Origin: an uncultured Paracoccaceae bacterium
Lineage (GTDB): Bacteria; Pseudomonadota; Alphaproteobacteria; Rhodobacterales; Rhodobacteraceae
NCBI GenBank assembly: GCA_937872465.1
Contig: CALMSR010000070.1
Location: 1-64,000, forward strand
DNA: 64,000 nucleotides
Direction: 5' to 3'
In this document: positions 30,521 to 39,451 of the stretch, in pieces
Numbering within the stretch: the stretch's first letter is position 1
Layout of the letters: each line of letters starts with the position of its first letter
Notes under the pieces: generated by a model
What the model was told of the DNA's origin: nothing
Database searches by the model: none
What the model saw: only the letters and a program-made list of their open reading frames with translations
Translations under genes and position numbers: made by a program

Positions 30521-31605
30521 GCGGCGCGGAGGATTATTCCCGCCTCGACCGGCTGGTGCACCGGCTCGCCTTCGCGCGCCCCTCGGTCCAGCTCGCCGCC
30601 GCGGACATTGAGGACGGCATGTTCGCCCGCGACATCGCCGGCGTCGCCCTCGACCGCCCGATCTTCGTGACCTCGCTGCCGCGCGCCGGCACCACGGTGC
30701 TGCTGACCGCGCTCGCGAAATCCCCGAATCTCGCCGCCCATACCTACCGCGACATGCCCTTCGTGATGGCGCCGCTGCTCTGGTCGCGGCTGAGCGGATC
30801 GTTCCGCAAATCCGCCGCCCTGCGCGAGCGCGCCCATGGCGACGGGATGCACATCGGCTACGACAGCCCGGAGGCCTTCGAGGAGGTGGTCTGGAAGACC
30901 TTCTGGCCCGGCCACTACCGGGACGACGGCATCGCGCTCTGGCAGGCGAGCGACCGCAACGTCGAGGGCGAGGCCTTCCTCGCGCGGCACATGCGAAAGA
31001 TCGTCGCGCTCCGCTGCGGCGAGAATGCGGCGCAGGGCCGCTACATCTCCAAGAACAACGCCAATATCGCGCGCCTGCCGCTGATCGCGCGCGTCTTCCC
31101 CGACGCGCGCATCGTCGTGCCGGTCCGCGCGCCCTTGGAACACGCCGCCTCGCTCCTGCGCCAGCATCTCAACTTCCTCGACCAGCACGGTCGCGAGCCC
31201 TTCGTGCGGCGCTACATGGCCGACATCGGGCATCTCGAATTCGGCGCGCTGCACCGGCCGATCGCCTTTCCCGGCTTCGCCGAACGGGCAGGAGGGCTCG
31301 ACCCGCGCGGCATCGACTACTGGCTCGCCTATTGGATCGCCGCCTTCAACCATGTCGCGGCGGCAGACCCGGGCATCACCCTCGTCTCGCACGAGGCGCT
31401 CGCCGGCTCCGGGGCTAGGGGCGTGACGCGGCTCTGTGCGGCAATCGGCGTCGAGCCGGGCCCCGAACTGCCCGCCATGGCCGCAGCCTTCCGCGAGACG
31501 GCGCCGCGCGCAGGCGACCACGGCGCCGATCCGACGCTCGCCGCCGAGGCCGAGGCGCTGCACGCCAGGCTGGTCGCTGCCTCGCTGATGGTTAACCAGA
31601 CTTGA
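30517..31605 (+). CDS. PAPS-dependent sulfotransferase family protein
   Basis: 362 residues. FVTSLPRAGTTVLL (about 50-63) is the 5'-phosphosulfate-binding loop, and YISKNNANIARLPLIARVFPDARIVVPVRAP (about 178-208) contains the 3'-phosphate-binding Arg/Ser strand typical of bacterial sulfotransferases (written here only for orientation of SKNN...FPDARIV). It transfers sulfate from PAPS to an unknown acceptor, for example a lipid or glycan. It overlaps the small membrane protein gene upstream, and an arylsulfotransferase-like gene follows 95 bases later. Confidence 0.85.
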   Translation: MSGAEDYSRLDRLVHRLAFARPSVQLAAADIEDGMFARDIAGVALDRPIFVTSLPRAGTTVLLTALAKSPNLAAHTYRDMPFVMAPLLWSRLSGSFRKSAALRERAHGDGMHIGYDSPEAFEEVVWKTFWPGHYRDDGIALWQASDRNVEGEAFLARHMRKIVALRCGENAAQGRYISKNNANIARLPLIARVFPDARIVVPVRAPLEHAASLLRQHLNFLDQHGREPFVRRYMADIGHLEFGALHRPIAFPGFAERAGGLDPRGIDYWLAYWIAAFNHVAAADPGITLVSHEALAGSGARGVTRLCAAIGVEPGPELPAMAAAFRETAPRAGDHGADPTLAAEAEALHARLVAASLMVNQT

Positions 31606-31626
31606 GCTCCGGCCTTGCGCCGGAGC
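31606..31626 (+). terminator. Hairpin terminator after the sulfotransferase
   Basis: GCTCCGGC and GCCGGAGC pair over 8 bp around CTTGC, directly adjoining the TGA at 31605. No T-run follows, so termination strength is uncertain. Confidence 0.5.
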
Positions 31627-31700
31627 GCCCTATGCAACGCTATGCCCTCCGCACGTCCCAAGGCGGGCGGAATCAAGGAACCGGGACTGAGGAGGATTGA

Positions 31701-33017
31701 ATGGCGGGCCGCGCATCCTTCGCGCTTTTCCTCGCCTCGCTCGTCGCGATCGGCATGCTCTGGGGCATCGTCGCGGCGAAGCGGGGGTATTTTCCCTATC
31801 CGCAGCTGCGCGCCGCCATCGACCAGGTCTCCGCGCTGGAGGAAGAGGCGTTCGAGCGCCACGAGACGATCGCCCTTCCCGATGCGCCGGACTATGCCAT
31901 CGGCCCCGACGCGCCGCCGGTCGCCGATGGCCTGATCTTCGCCGTCGGCATGGACGACGAACTCGTCAATTTCGCCCGGGTCATCGACCGCGACGGCAAG
32001 GTGATCCACGAATGGCGGCCCGACTGGTTCGAGATCTGGCCGGACGACGGCTACCTGCCCGACAATCGCAAGCCGCAATCGCCTCCCGGCGTGCTGGTGC
32101 ATGGCGCGGCACTCGCGCCCGACGGCGACCTGGTCGTCAATTTCGAGCATCTGAGCACCGTGCGCCTAGACCCCTGCGGCCGCGTCCGCTGGAAGCTGCC
32201 GAACTTCGCGCATCATTCCGTCGCACTGACCGAGGACGGCGACGTCTGGGTTGCGGCCGAGCGGGAGGTCGCCGGGGCGCCCGGCGTCACCGAGGAGACC
32301 TATCCGGGGATCCGGGACCTCACGATCCAGAAGATCTCGCCCGAGGGCGAAATCCGGTTCGAGGCATCCCTCGTGGACATTCTCGAGCAGAACGACCTGC
32401 TCGGCCTCCTGCATATGTCCGCCACCGAGAACCGCACGACGCCGGTCTCCGGCGACATCCTGCATGTCAACGATGTGGAGGAATTCCCGGCCTCGATGCC
32501 GGCGGGCTTCTTCCGTCCCGGCGACATTCTGGTGTCCCTGCGCAACATCAACACGATCCTGGTGATCGATCCTTCGGATCTCTCGGTGAAATTCGCGTCC
32601 ATCGGCCAAGTCCTGCGCCAGCATGACGCCGATTTCGTCTCCGGCAACCGGATCACGGTCTTCGACAACCGCAATACCGACGGCAGCGTGCTCGTCGAAG
32701 GGCAGCACCGCAGCCGCATGCTCGAGATCGAGGCGCCGAGCGGCACGGTGCACGAGATCCTGCCCGAGAGCCCGGATTATTTCACCAATATCATGGGCAA
32801 GCAGCAACGGCTTCCGAACGGCAACACGATCGTCACCGTGAGCTGGCAGGGGCAGGCGCTCGAGCTCGGCCCCGACGGCCGGCTCGCCTGGCAGCTGACC
32901 AATTCCGTCAGCGACGGGATGCGCGGGGTCCTGACCGAGGTCGATCTCCTGCCGCCGGAGATGGACGCGGCCTTCTTCGAGCGGCTCGCCGCCGCCTGCC
33001 CGGCCGTCGGCGGCTGA
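31701..33017 (+). CDS. Arylsulfotransferase (ASST)-like membrane-anchored beta-propeller
   Basis: 438 residues. One N-terminal TM (FALFLASLVAIGMLWGIVA, about 7-25) would hold the protein in the inner membrane with the rest outside. The remainder has propeller-like blades: VIDRDGKVIHEW, GAALAPDGDLVVNF, HHSVALTEDGDVWV, HVNDVEEFP and NITVTVSWQG-like strands of the ASST_2 family. Family members in other bacteria transfer sulfate between phenols, but the catalytic His of classical AssT cannot be assigned here with certainty. SD GGAGGA sits before ATG 31701. Follows a PAPS sulfotransferase. Confidence 0.82.
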   Translation: MAGRASFALFLASLVAIGMLWGIVAAKRGYFPYPQLRAAIDQVSALEEEAFERHETIALPDAPDYAIGPDAPPVADGLIFAVGMDDELVNFARVIDRDGKVIHEWRPDWFEIWPDDGYLPDNRKPQSPPGVLVHGAALAPDGDLVVNFEHLSTVRLDPCGRVRWKLPNFAHHSVALTEDGDVWVAAEREVAGAPGVTEETYPGIRDLTIQKISPEGEIRFEASLVDILEQNDLLGLLHMSATENRTTPVSGDILHVNDVEEFPASMPAGFFRPGDILVSLRNINTILVIDPSDLSVKFASIGQVLRQHDADFVSGNRITVFDNRNTDGSVLVEGQHRSRMLEIEAPSGTVHEILPESPDYFTNIMGKQQRLPNGNTIVTVSWQGQALELGPDGRLAWQLTNSVSDGMRGVLTEVDLLPPEMDAAFFERLAAACPAVGG

Positions 33018-33238
33018 CCGCCCAGGGAATCGCATCTGCCTCCCTCCGCCCGAACTCCGGGCGGGCACGGTACAGGCGCTGCCCTCATTTTGCTGCGGGA
33101 CAGTCGAAGAAGAAGGCATGACCGCCAGATGCGACAGCCCTGGCTGACCCTCGGACGGGGGGTTTCCTTGCCGCGCGCGCTCCGTTAAGGTTACCGCCGT
33201 TCCGGCATTGCCGGTTCGGGGTATGGTGGGGATTTGTC

Positions 33239-33472
33239 ATGCGATCGATTACTACGTGCGCCGCCGCGCTCGGACTGCTCGCCTTTCTGGTGCCGATGCC
33301 GGCGGCGGCCTATATCGGGCCGGGCGCCGGGCTGAGCGCCATCGGCTCGCTGGTTGCGCTGATCGGCGCCTTCTTCCTTCTGCTGGCCGGCTTCGTCTGG
33401 TATCCGGTCAAGCGCCTCATGCGTGGCCGCAGCGGCGCTGCGGGCGAATCCGCCCATTCCGCCAAGAAATAG
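33239..33472 (+). CDS. Small YIGPGAG membrane protein
   Basis: 77 residues. A signal-like N-terminus (CAAALGLLAFLVPMPAAA) is followed by YIGPGAGLSAIGSLVALIGA, a second hydrophobic segment and a basic tail. The YIGPGAG sequence is a recurring feature of small proteins in many bacteria, some near sulfotransferase or glycan genes; the role is unknown. GGTGGGGA upstream of ATG 33239 may serve as SD. Last core-type gene before the repeat-flanked insert. Confidence 0.7.
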   Translation: MRSITTCAAALGLLAFLVPMPAAAYIGPGAGLSAIGSLVALIGAFFLLLAGFVWYPVKRLMRGRSGAAGESAHSAKK

Positions 33473-33530
33473 CCGCGCGGCCCGGCCGGGTCGCTTGAAG
33501 CTCCCGGACCGGCCCGCCGCCCGGAATCGC

Positions 33531-33563
33531 GTGCATGGCCGGTGCATGGATTGTGCATGCGCC
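33531..33563. repeat. Left array of three 11-bp direct repeats
   Basis: Three head-to-tail 11-mers, each beginning GTGCATG: GTGCATGGCCG, GTGCATGGATT, GTGCATGCGCC. Period is exactly 11, one helical turn. A matching array lies at 36737-36769, after the STAND gene; 28 of 33 positions agree and 13 bases (TTGTGCATGCGCC) are identical. The stretch from here to 33808 has no convincing gene and probably holds the promoter of the STAND gene. Confidence 0.8.
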
Positions 33564-33808
33564 ACCCTCGCCGGCCTCGGCTACAGCCCTCGCCTTCCAC
33601 GCCACCGGCAGCGTCGAAGCCGCTCACTGCCACTTCGCCGTCAACGCCGCCCACTTCCTGTCGCTTACCTACCCCGTGCCCCGAGCCCCTGGTCCGCGAT
33701 CAGACGGTTGGCATTCTTCGCAGCCCGCCGCCACCTCTGATTGAACAATCGACCTCGCAACCGGCGACGACCGCAGCTACCCTTGAACTCCATTCGAGGG
33801 GACATGCC

Positions 33809-36700
33809 GTGGCCGTATCGATCAAGGAACCCGCCAACAAACGCGACTGGGACAAGTTTGTCGAAGGCATGGGCTTCGCCTTCTTCGCCGCGCTGAAGAG
33901 GGACATCCCCGGAACCTACAAGGCCACCAAGGCGGCGCTCACCGCCTCCAACCCCAACCCGTCGCCGGCGGAGCGCGCCGGGGTCTGGCTCCGCGCCTCC
34001 CTGGTCCGGGCGCTCTCCGACCTCCTCGACACCAACGGGATCACGTCGCCGCTGGACAGCGAGGAAAAAGCTTCAGCCGCCAGGGACTTCCTCGCCGAGG
34101 CCCTCGCCCTCGACGGCTACGAGACCCTCGACGCCGACATTCTGACCAACCCGTCCATGGCGCCGTTCCTGCAGCCGGTCATCGCGAAGGTGCCCGCCTT
34201 CGTCCACAGGGTCGCCCCGGAACGGCATCTGACCGATGCAGAGATCACGGCCCGCTTCCGCAGCGTCCTGCGCGCCGCCGCCCGGCAGGTCTACGTCGGC
34301 GATGTCGACTTCTACAGCGACCTGAAGAACGCCATCGAGGGCCTCGGCGGAGACGGTGACCGGGACAACGGCTGGGCCCGCCACGCGGTCTGGATCCGGA
34401 GCCTCTACCACAGCCAGCCGATCTTCTCGCCCGACAGCAGCGAGGAAATCCCGCTCGCCGCCGCCTACCATCGCCTGCGCTGCTACTGGCACGAGACGCT
34501 CCTGCCGGACGACCCGACCGATCGCCGACACGCGGAGCTCGAGGAGAAGCCGGAGCGCATCGCCCATGTCGCCGACCTGCACCAAAGCCTGCACCACTGG
34601 CTGAACGGCACGCCCCGTCGCGACACCATCCGCGTCGTCGCCGGCGGCCCCGGCAGCGGCAAATCCTCCTTTTCCCGCGCCTTCGCCTCAGAGGTTGTCA
34701 ACGCCGCCGCGCACCGGGTGATCTACATCCAGCTCCAGCACATGACCCTCGGCGACGACCTGCACGAGAGGATCGGCGAGCACCTGCGGCGGCGCTACAA
34801 GGCGCTCGACCCGAAAGGCACCGAGGGTTTCGCGGAGAATCCGCTCGACTGGATGTCCCACGACGACACCCCGCTCCTCCTCGTGTTCGACGGGCTCGAC
34901 GAATTGAGCCACGAGGACGATAAGGCGCGCGACCTCGCCCGCAGGTTCATCGCCTCGGTCAGCAAGCTGCTGAACACACTCAACACCGTATGCTCCGACG
35001 CCCGCGCCCTCATTCTCGGCCGCTCGGTCGCCTGTGCGGAGGCCCTGAAGGAAATCAAACTGGACGCGCGATGCCTCGTGCATGTCGCTCCCTTGATTCC
35101 AATCTCCGACGAAATCCTCTCCCACCCCAAGGAGACGGTGGACCCCTCGCATATCGCCCAGAACGACGAACGCGAGGCATTCTGGCGGCGGGCGGCACTG
35201 GCCCGCGACCGGTACGCCCCGATCGATTCGGTGCCGGAGGCCGTCACGGCCGAACCTCTGAACGAGCTCAATGCCGAGCCTTTGCTCCTGCATCTCCTGA
35301 TCGTCTCCGGCTACACCGGCGACAAGTGGCAGGAGGCGGCGGACAACCGGAACCGGGTCTACCAGGCCATCTTCGGCAAGATCTACGAGCGGGATCAGAA
35401 CAAGGAGAATCCACCCGACCTGAACATGGGCGACTTCTTCACCCTGGTCGAATGTCTCGGCCTCGCCGCGTGGCGTGGCAACGGACGCACCGGCTCGACC
35501 GAAGAATTCGTGGCGCTGCGCAAGCTTCACAGCACCAAGAAACAGCGCGACAAGTTCGACTCCCTGCCAACGGCAGAACTCGCCAGCGTCGCGGTTCAGT
35601 TCTACACCCGGCCTGACATCGAAGGAAAAGGCTTCGAGTTCATTCACAAGAGCTTCGGCGAATACCTCGCCGCGCGTGGTCTGCTCGCTGCCGGCCGCCG
35701 TTGCGCCCGCCTCATGACTGAGGGCGAAGAGCCCCGCACCGGCGAGGACATCGCGCTGCTCTGGGCGCAGCTCATAGACCGCGCCGATCTGACCGAGGAG
35801 ATCCTGCGCTTCCTCGTCGACGAGGCCCGCCTCCTGACGTCCGGGCAGGCAGCCGAGGCGCTGCCGCCCCTGACCGAGGTCTTCGGCTTCACCCAGAAGC
35901 ACGGAATGCCCGTCCAGAAGTTTGCGCCCGACGCGACGTTCCGCGATCTGGAAACCATGCAGCGTTGCGCCGAGTCGGCCCTGCTCTCGGTTCTTGACGC
36001 TCTGATCCGCAAAATTCGAAGCGCTGCCGCGACCGAGGATGCTCCTGCCCGGACGCATGTCGGCGCCCGATGGGGTCAGGGTCTGCGGGCGTTCCATTTC
36101 ATGAATCGACTCCTGGCAACGTCCGGCCACCCGGTTCGCCAAATGCTCGGCTGCCTGGACCTGAGCTGGGCTAACCTGAGCGGGGCGGACCTGAGTTGGG
36201 CGAACCTGAGCGGGGCGGACCTGAGCTGGGCGATCCTGAGCGGGGCGGACCTGAGCTGGGCTAACCTGAGCGGGGCGGACCTGAGCGGGGCGCACCTGAG
36301 CGGGGCGCACCTGGGCGGGGCGAAGCTGGTGGGAGCGGACCTGTTCCTTGCGCAACTGAGCCGGGCGGACCTTAGCGCGGCGCAGCTGAGCGAGGCGCAC
36401 CTGGGCGGGGCGGACATGAGCGGGGCGGACCTGAGCGACACGGACCTGAGCGACTGGATATGCGCGGGAGCTTCGCTCAGGTCCGCAACTCTTCAAGACA
36501 GCTCTGGCCTATCTCCCGCGTCCGTCAAATCAGCTTTTGGTGTCCGAGACGGGATCGGTCGCACGATCCTGCCCGACGGCATGGAGCCGCCGGAGCACTG
36601 GCACGTCGCCGCCGATGCCACCAAGGACTCCGAGGATGAGCTTCGGAGCTATCAGGCCGCCTACTATGCCTGGCGCGCGAAGCGCTCCGGCGGCGCCTGA
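33809..36700 (+). CDS. STAND/NACHT-like P-loop NTPase with C-terminal pentapeptide repeats
   Basis: 963 residues from GTG 33809 (GAGGGG 8 bases upstream); a longer open frame reaches back to 33542 but encodes Pro/Ser-rich shadow sequence. N-terminal part (1-~270): helical, no family recognised. P-loop GGPGSGKSSFS at about 279-289; Walker B LLLVFDGLDELSHED at about 355-369, with the DGLDE typical of NACHT STAND ATPases. Helical region with FEFIHKSFGEYLAARGLL at about 610-627, as in NACHT proteins' winged-helix end. Pentapeptide repeats A(D/N)LSx from about 783 to 890, then a 70-residue tail. Slightly lower GC than neighbours. Likely a signal-sensing, possibly antiphage, protein; effector part unidentified. 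Confidence 0.85.
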   Translation: MAVSIKEPANKRDWDKFVEGMGFAFFAALKRDIPGTYKATKAALTASNPNPSPAERAGVWLRASLVRALSDLLDTNGITSPLDSEEKASAARDFLAEALALDGYETLDADILTNPSMAPFLQPVIAKVPAFVHRVAPERHLTDAEITARFRSVLRAAARQVYVGDVDFYSDLKNAIEGLGGDGDRDNGWARHAVWIRSLYHSQPIFSPDSSEEIPLAAAYHRLRCYWHETLLPDDPTDRRHAELEEKPERIAHVADLHQSLHHWLNGTPRRDTIRVVAGGPGSGKSSFSRAFASEVVNAAAHRVIYIQLQHMTLGDDLHERIGEHLRRRYKALDPKGTEGFAENPLDWMSHDDTPLLLVFDGLDELSHEDDKARDLARRFIASVSKLLNTLNTVCSDARALILGRSVACAEALKEIKLDARCLVHVAPLIPISDEILSHPKETVDPSHIAQNDEREAFWRRAALARDRYAPIDSVPEAVTAEPLNELNAEPLLLHLLIVSGYTGDKWQEAADNRNRVYQAIFGKIYERDQNKENPPDLNMGDFFTLVECLGLAAWRGNGRTGSTEEFVALRKLHSTKKQRDKFDSLPTAELASVAVQFYTRPDIEGKGFEFIHKSFGEYLAARGLLAAGRRCARLMTEGEEPRTGEDIALLWAQLIDRADLTEEILRFLVDEARLLTSGQAAEALPPLTEVFGFTQKHGMPVQKFAPDATFRDLETMQRCAESALLSVLDALIRKIRSAAATEDAPARTHVGARWGQGLRAFHFMNRLLATSGHPVRQMLGCLDLSWANLSGADLSWANLSGADLSWAILSGADLSWANLSGADLSGAHLSGAHLGGAKLVGADLFLAQLSRADLSAAQLSEAHLGGADMSGADLSDTDLSDWICAGASLRSATLQDSSGLSPASVKSAFGVRDGIGRTILPDGMEPPEHWHVAADATKDSEDELRSYQAAYYAWRAKRSGGA
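36161..36280 (+). repeat. Four tandem 30-bp units inside the pentapeptide-repeat region
   Basis: Units at 36161, 36191, 36221 and 36251, each coding DLSWANLSGA or a one-residue variant (DLSWAILSGA in the third). Units 1 and 4 are identical in DNA, and the others differ by one to two bases. 15-bp half-units with more divergence continue to about 36440. This is a recently expanded coding repeat, not a CRISPR. Confidence 0.85.
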
Positions 36701-36736
36701 CGCCAATTCCCGACGAAATCGCTTGGCATATGCGTT

Positions 36737-36769
36737 GTGCATGGGTTGTGCATGCCTTGTGCATGCGCC
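36737..36769. repeat. Right array of three 11-bp direct repeats
   Basis: GTGCATGGGTT, GTGCATGCCTT and GTGCATGCGCC in exact 11-bp steps, the same orientation as the left array at 33531-33563. It lies 36 bases after the STAND gene stop and 71 bases before the aminotransferase ATG. It may be a duplicated target, a recombination site or an operator. Confidence 0.8.
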
Positions 36770-36840
36770 CGATCGCCCCTGTCGCTCGCCCCGCCGCGGC
36801 GCTATAACGGCGCCGCCTCTGCCACCGGTCGCCGCGAGCC

Positions 36841-38076
36841 ATGTCCGAAGAATTCTACCGCATCAAGCGCCTGCCCCCTTACGTCTTCGCCGAGGTGAAC
36901 CGGCTCAAGGCGAAATACCGGGCGGAAGGCATGGACATCATCGACTTCGGGATGGGCAATCCCGACATGTCGACACCGAGCCATATCGTTGAAAAGCTTG
37001 TGGAAACCGTCCGCAAGCCCCGCACCCACCGCTATTCCGCCTCCAAGGGCATCCCGGGTCTGCGCCGCGCCCAGGCCGGCTATTATGCCCGGCGCTTCGG
37101 GGTGACGCTCGACCCCGAGACCGAGGTCATCGCCACTCTTGGCTCCAAGGAGGGTCTCGCGAACCTCGCCATGGCGATCACCGCACCGGGCGACGTGATG
37201 CTGGTGCCGAACCCCTCCTATCCGATCCATCCCTACGGCTTCATGATCGCCGGCGGCACTTTGCGCCACGTCCCGGCGCTCCACGACGGAAAGTTCAATC
37301 CTGCCGAATACCTGCGGGCCCTCGATCGCGCGGTCATCCATTCGGTGCCCAAGCCCGTGGCGCTGGTCGTCTCCTTTCCCTCGAACCCGACCGCGCAGAT
37401 CTGCGATCTCGATTTCTACCGCGATCTCATCGCCTTCGCGAAGAAACATCACCTCTGGGTGCTCTCCGATCTCGCCTATGCCGAGATCTATTTCGACGGC
37501 AATCCGCCGCCCTCCATCCTGCAGGTCGAGGGCGCCCGCGACGTGGCCGTGGAGTTCACCTCGCTCTCCAAGACCTATGCCATGCCGGGCTGGCGCATGG
37601 GATTCGCCGTCGGAAACCTGAGGCTTATCGAGGCGCTGACCCGCATCAAATCCTATCTCGACTACGGCGCCTTCACCCCCGTCCAGGTCGCCGCCGCCGC
37701 GGCGCTCAACGGACCGGACGATTGCATCGCCGAGATCCGCGGCATCTACAGATCCCGCCGCGACGTGCTCGTCGACGCCATGGGCCGCGCCGGCTGGAGC
37801 ATCCCCTCCCCGCCCGCGACCATGTTCGCCTGGGCGCCGGTTCCCGAGCCGTTCCAGTCGATTGGCTCGATGGGCTATTCCAAGATCCTCTTGCGCGAGG
37901 CCGAGGTCGCCGTCGCCCCCGGCATCGGCTTCGGCGAATACGGCGAGGGCTACGTCCGCCTCGGCCTCGTCGAGAACGAGCACCGCATCCGACAGGCCGC
38001 CCGCGGCGTGAAGCGCGTGATGGCCAATGCCGAGGCGCTTCTCGCCAAGTACCACGCCGAGGAAGCCGCCGCCTGA
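36841..38076 (+). CDS. Class I/II PLP aminotransferase (AlaC/DapL-like)
   Basis: 411 residues. Fold type I aminotransferase: NPDMSTPSHI, TLGSKEGL, PNPSYPIHPYG, VVSFPSNPTAQICDLDFY, and PLP Lys244 in SLSKTYAMPGWR. Closest in character to the LL-diaminopimelate aminotransferase/AlaC group, so pyruvate/alanine or aspartate-family transamination are the best guesses. It precedes hom by 88 bases in a widely seen arrangement. No SD is obvious before ATG 36841. Confidence 0.9.
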   Translation: MSEEFYRIKRLPPYVFAEVNRLKAKYRAEGMDIIDFGMGNPDMSTPSHIVEKLVETVRKPRTHRYSASKGIPGLRRAQAGYYARRFGVTLDPETEVIATLGSKEGLANLAMAITAPGDVMLVPNPSYPIHPYGFMIAGGTLRHVPALHDGKFNPAEYLRALDRAVIHSVPKPVALVVSFPSNPTAQICDLDFYRDLIAFAKKHHLWVLSDLAYAEIYFDGNPPPSILQVEGARDVAVEFTSLSKTYAMPGWRMGFAVGNLRLIEALTRIKSYLDYGAFTPVQVAAAAALNGPDDCIAEIRGIYRSRRDVLVDAMGRAGWSIPSPPATMFAWAPVPEPFQSIGSMGYSKILLREAEVAVAPGIGFGEYGEGYVRLGLVENEHRIRQAARGVKRVMANAEALLAKYHAEEAAA

Positions 38077-38164
38077 ACCCCCGGGTCTCGCCCACTTGCC
38101 GATTGCGGACCGCGGGAGCCTCGCCTAGGAGGTAGCGCCGTTCCGCCCAAGCCCGGAGACCAGA

Positions 38165-39451
38165 ATGCCCGATCCGCTCCGCATCGCCATCGCCGGGCTC
38201 GGCACCGTCGGCGCCGGCGTCGTCCGGATGCTCGCCACGAACGGGCCGCTGATCGCGGCACGGGCCGGGCGCAGGCTGGAGATCGCGGCGATCTCCGCGC
38301 GCTCCCGGAGTCGCGACCGCGGCGTCGACATCTCGCCGTATGCCTGGGAGGACGATCCCGTGGCCCTCGCCCGCCGCCAGGACGTCGATCTGGTGGTGGA
38401 GGTCATGGGCGGCGAGAACGGCCCGGCCAAGGCCACCGTCCAGGCTGCGCTCGCCGGCGGCAAGCATGTGGTGACGGCCAACAAGGCGCTGCTCGCCCGC
38501 CACGGCCAGATGCTGGCCGAAGAGGCCGAGGCCGCGGGCGTGGCCCTGCGCTTCGAGGCTGCGGTGGCCGGCGGCATTCCGGTGGTCAAGGCGCTGACCG
38601 AGGGCCTCGCCGGCAATGCGATCACCCGGGTGATGGGGGTGCTCAACGGCACCTGCAACTACATCCTGACCCGGATGGAGGCGACCGACTCGCCCTTCTC
38701 AGAGGTGCTGGCCGATGCTCAGCGCCTCGGCTACGCCGAAGCCGACCCGAGCTTCGACGTCGGCGGCGCCGATGCCGCCCAGAAGCTCGCCCTGCTCGCC
38801 GCGGCCGCCTTCGGGAGCCGCGTGGATTTCGACGGCATCGTGCTCGAAGGCATCGAGCGCATGAGCCTCGCCGACATCGAGCATGCCGCCGACATGGGCT
38901 ACCGCATCAAGCTGCTCGGGGTCGCGCGGCAGCTGCCGTCGGGCATCGAGGCCCGGATGCAACCCTGCCTCGTGCCCACCACCTCGACCATCGGCCAGCT
39001 CGAGGGGGTGAGCAACATGGTGGTCCTCGAAGGCGATTTCTCCGGCCAGATCGTGATGAGCGGTCCCGGCGCCGGCGCCGGCCCGACCGCCTCGGCGATC
39101 CTCGGCGACGTGATCGACGTGGCCCGCGGCCTCGTCATGCCGGTCTTCGGGCGCCCGGCGGCGGAGCTCGCCGCGCCGCGCCGCGCCAGTGACGAGAACG
39201 AAGCCGCCTACTACCTGCGCTTCCTGCTCGCGGACGCGCCCGGAACGCTTGCGGGGGTCGCCGCGGCCCTGGGCCGCAGCGGCATCTCGATCAACCGCAT
39301 GCGCCAGGTCGAGCATGCCGGCGCCGAGGCCCCGGTGCTCATCGTGACCCATCGCACCGGGCGCCCCGCGCTCGACGGCGCGCTGGCCGAGATCGCCGCG
39401 CTCGACGTCTGCCGCGCGGAGCCGGTGGCGATCCGCATCGAGGATGTCTGA
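38165..39451 (+). CDS. hom: Homoserine dehydrogenase
   Basis: 428 residues. GLGTVGAGVVRML (about 11-23) binds NAD(P); VVTANKALLARHG, GGIPVVKAL and GVLNGTCNYIL are family signatures; EADPSFDVGGADAAQKLALL is the catalytic region. A C-terminal ACT domain (RFLLADAPGTLAGVAAALG, about 347-428) suggests feedback by threonine. It reduces aspartate semialdehyde to homoserine. AGGAGG-like sites upstream; overlaps the next gene by 8 bases. Confidence 0.95.
   Translation: MPDPLRIAIAGLGTVGAGVVRMLATNGPLIAARAGRRLEIAAISARSRSRDRGVDISPYAWEDDPVALARRQDVDLVVEVMGGENGPAKATVQAALAGGKHVVTANKALLARHGQMLAEEAEAAGVALRFEAAVAGGIPVVKALTEGLAGNAITRVMGVLNGTCNYILTRMEATDSPFSEVLADAQRLGYAEADPSFDVGGADAAQKLALLAAAAFGSRVDFDGIVLEGIERMSLADIEHAADMGYRIKLLGVARQLPSGIEARMQPCLVPTTSTIGQLEGVSNMVVLEGDFSGQIVMSGPGAGAGPTASAILGDVIDVARGLVMPVFGRPAAELAAPRRASDENEAAYYLRFLLADAPGTLAGVAAALGRSGISINRMRQVEHAGAEAPVLIVTHRTGRPALDGALAEIAALDVCRAEPVAIRIEDV

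Noticed and set aside
33542..33808. N-terminal extension of the STAND protein from ATG 33542
   Set aside because: It would translate the 11-bp repeats and Pro/Ser-rich intergenic DNA; GTG 33809 has a proper SD at good spacing.
36161..36440. Regular repeats that at first glance suggest a CRISPR array
   Set aside because: The units are contiguous 15/30-mers with no spacers and lie inside an open reading frame in register with pentapeptides.
34688..36496. Long minus-strand open frame of about 600 codons opposite the STAND gene, with repeated AQVRPAQ pattern
   Set aside because: It is the antisense reading of the pentapeptide repeats and of GC-rich codons; no start signal or domain fits, whereas the plus strand has clear NTPase motifs.
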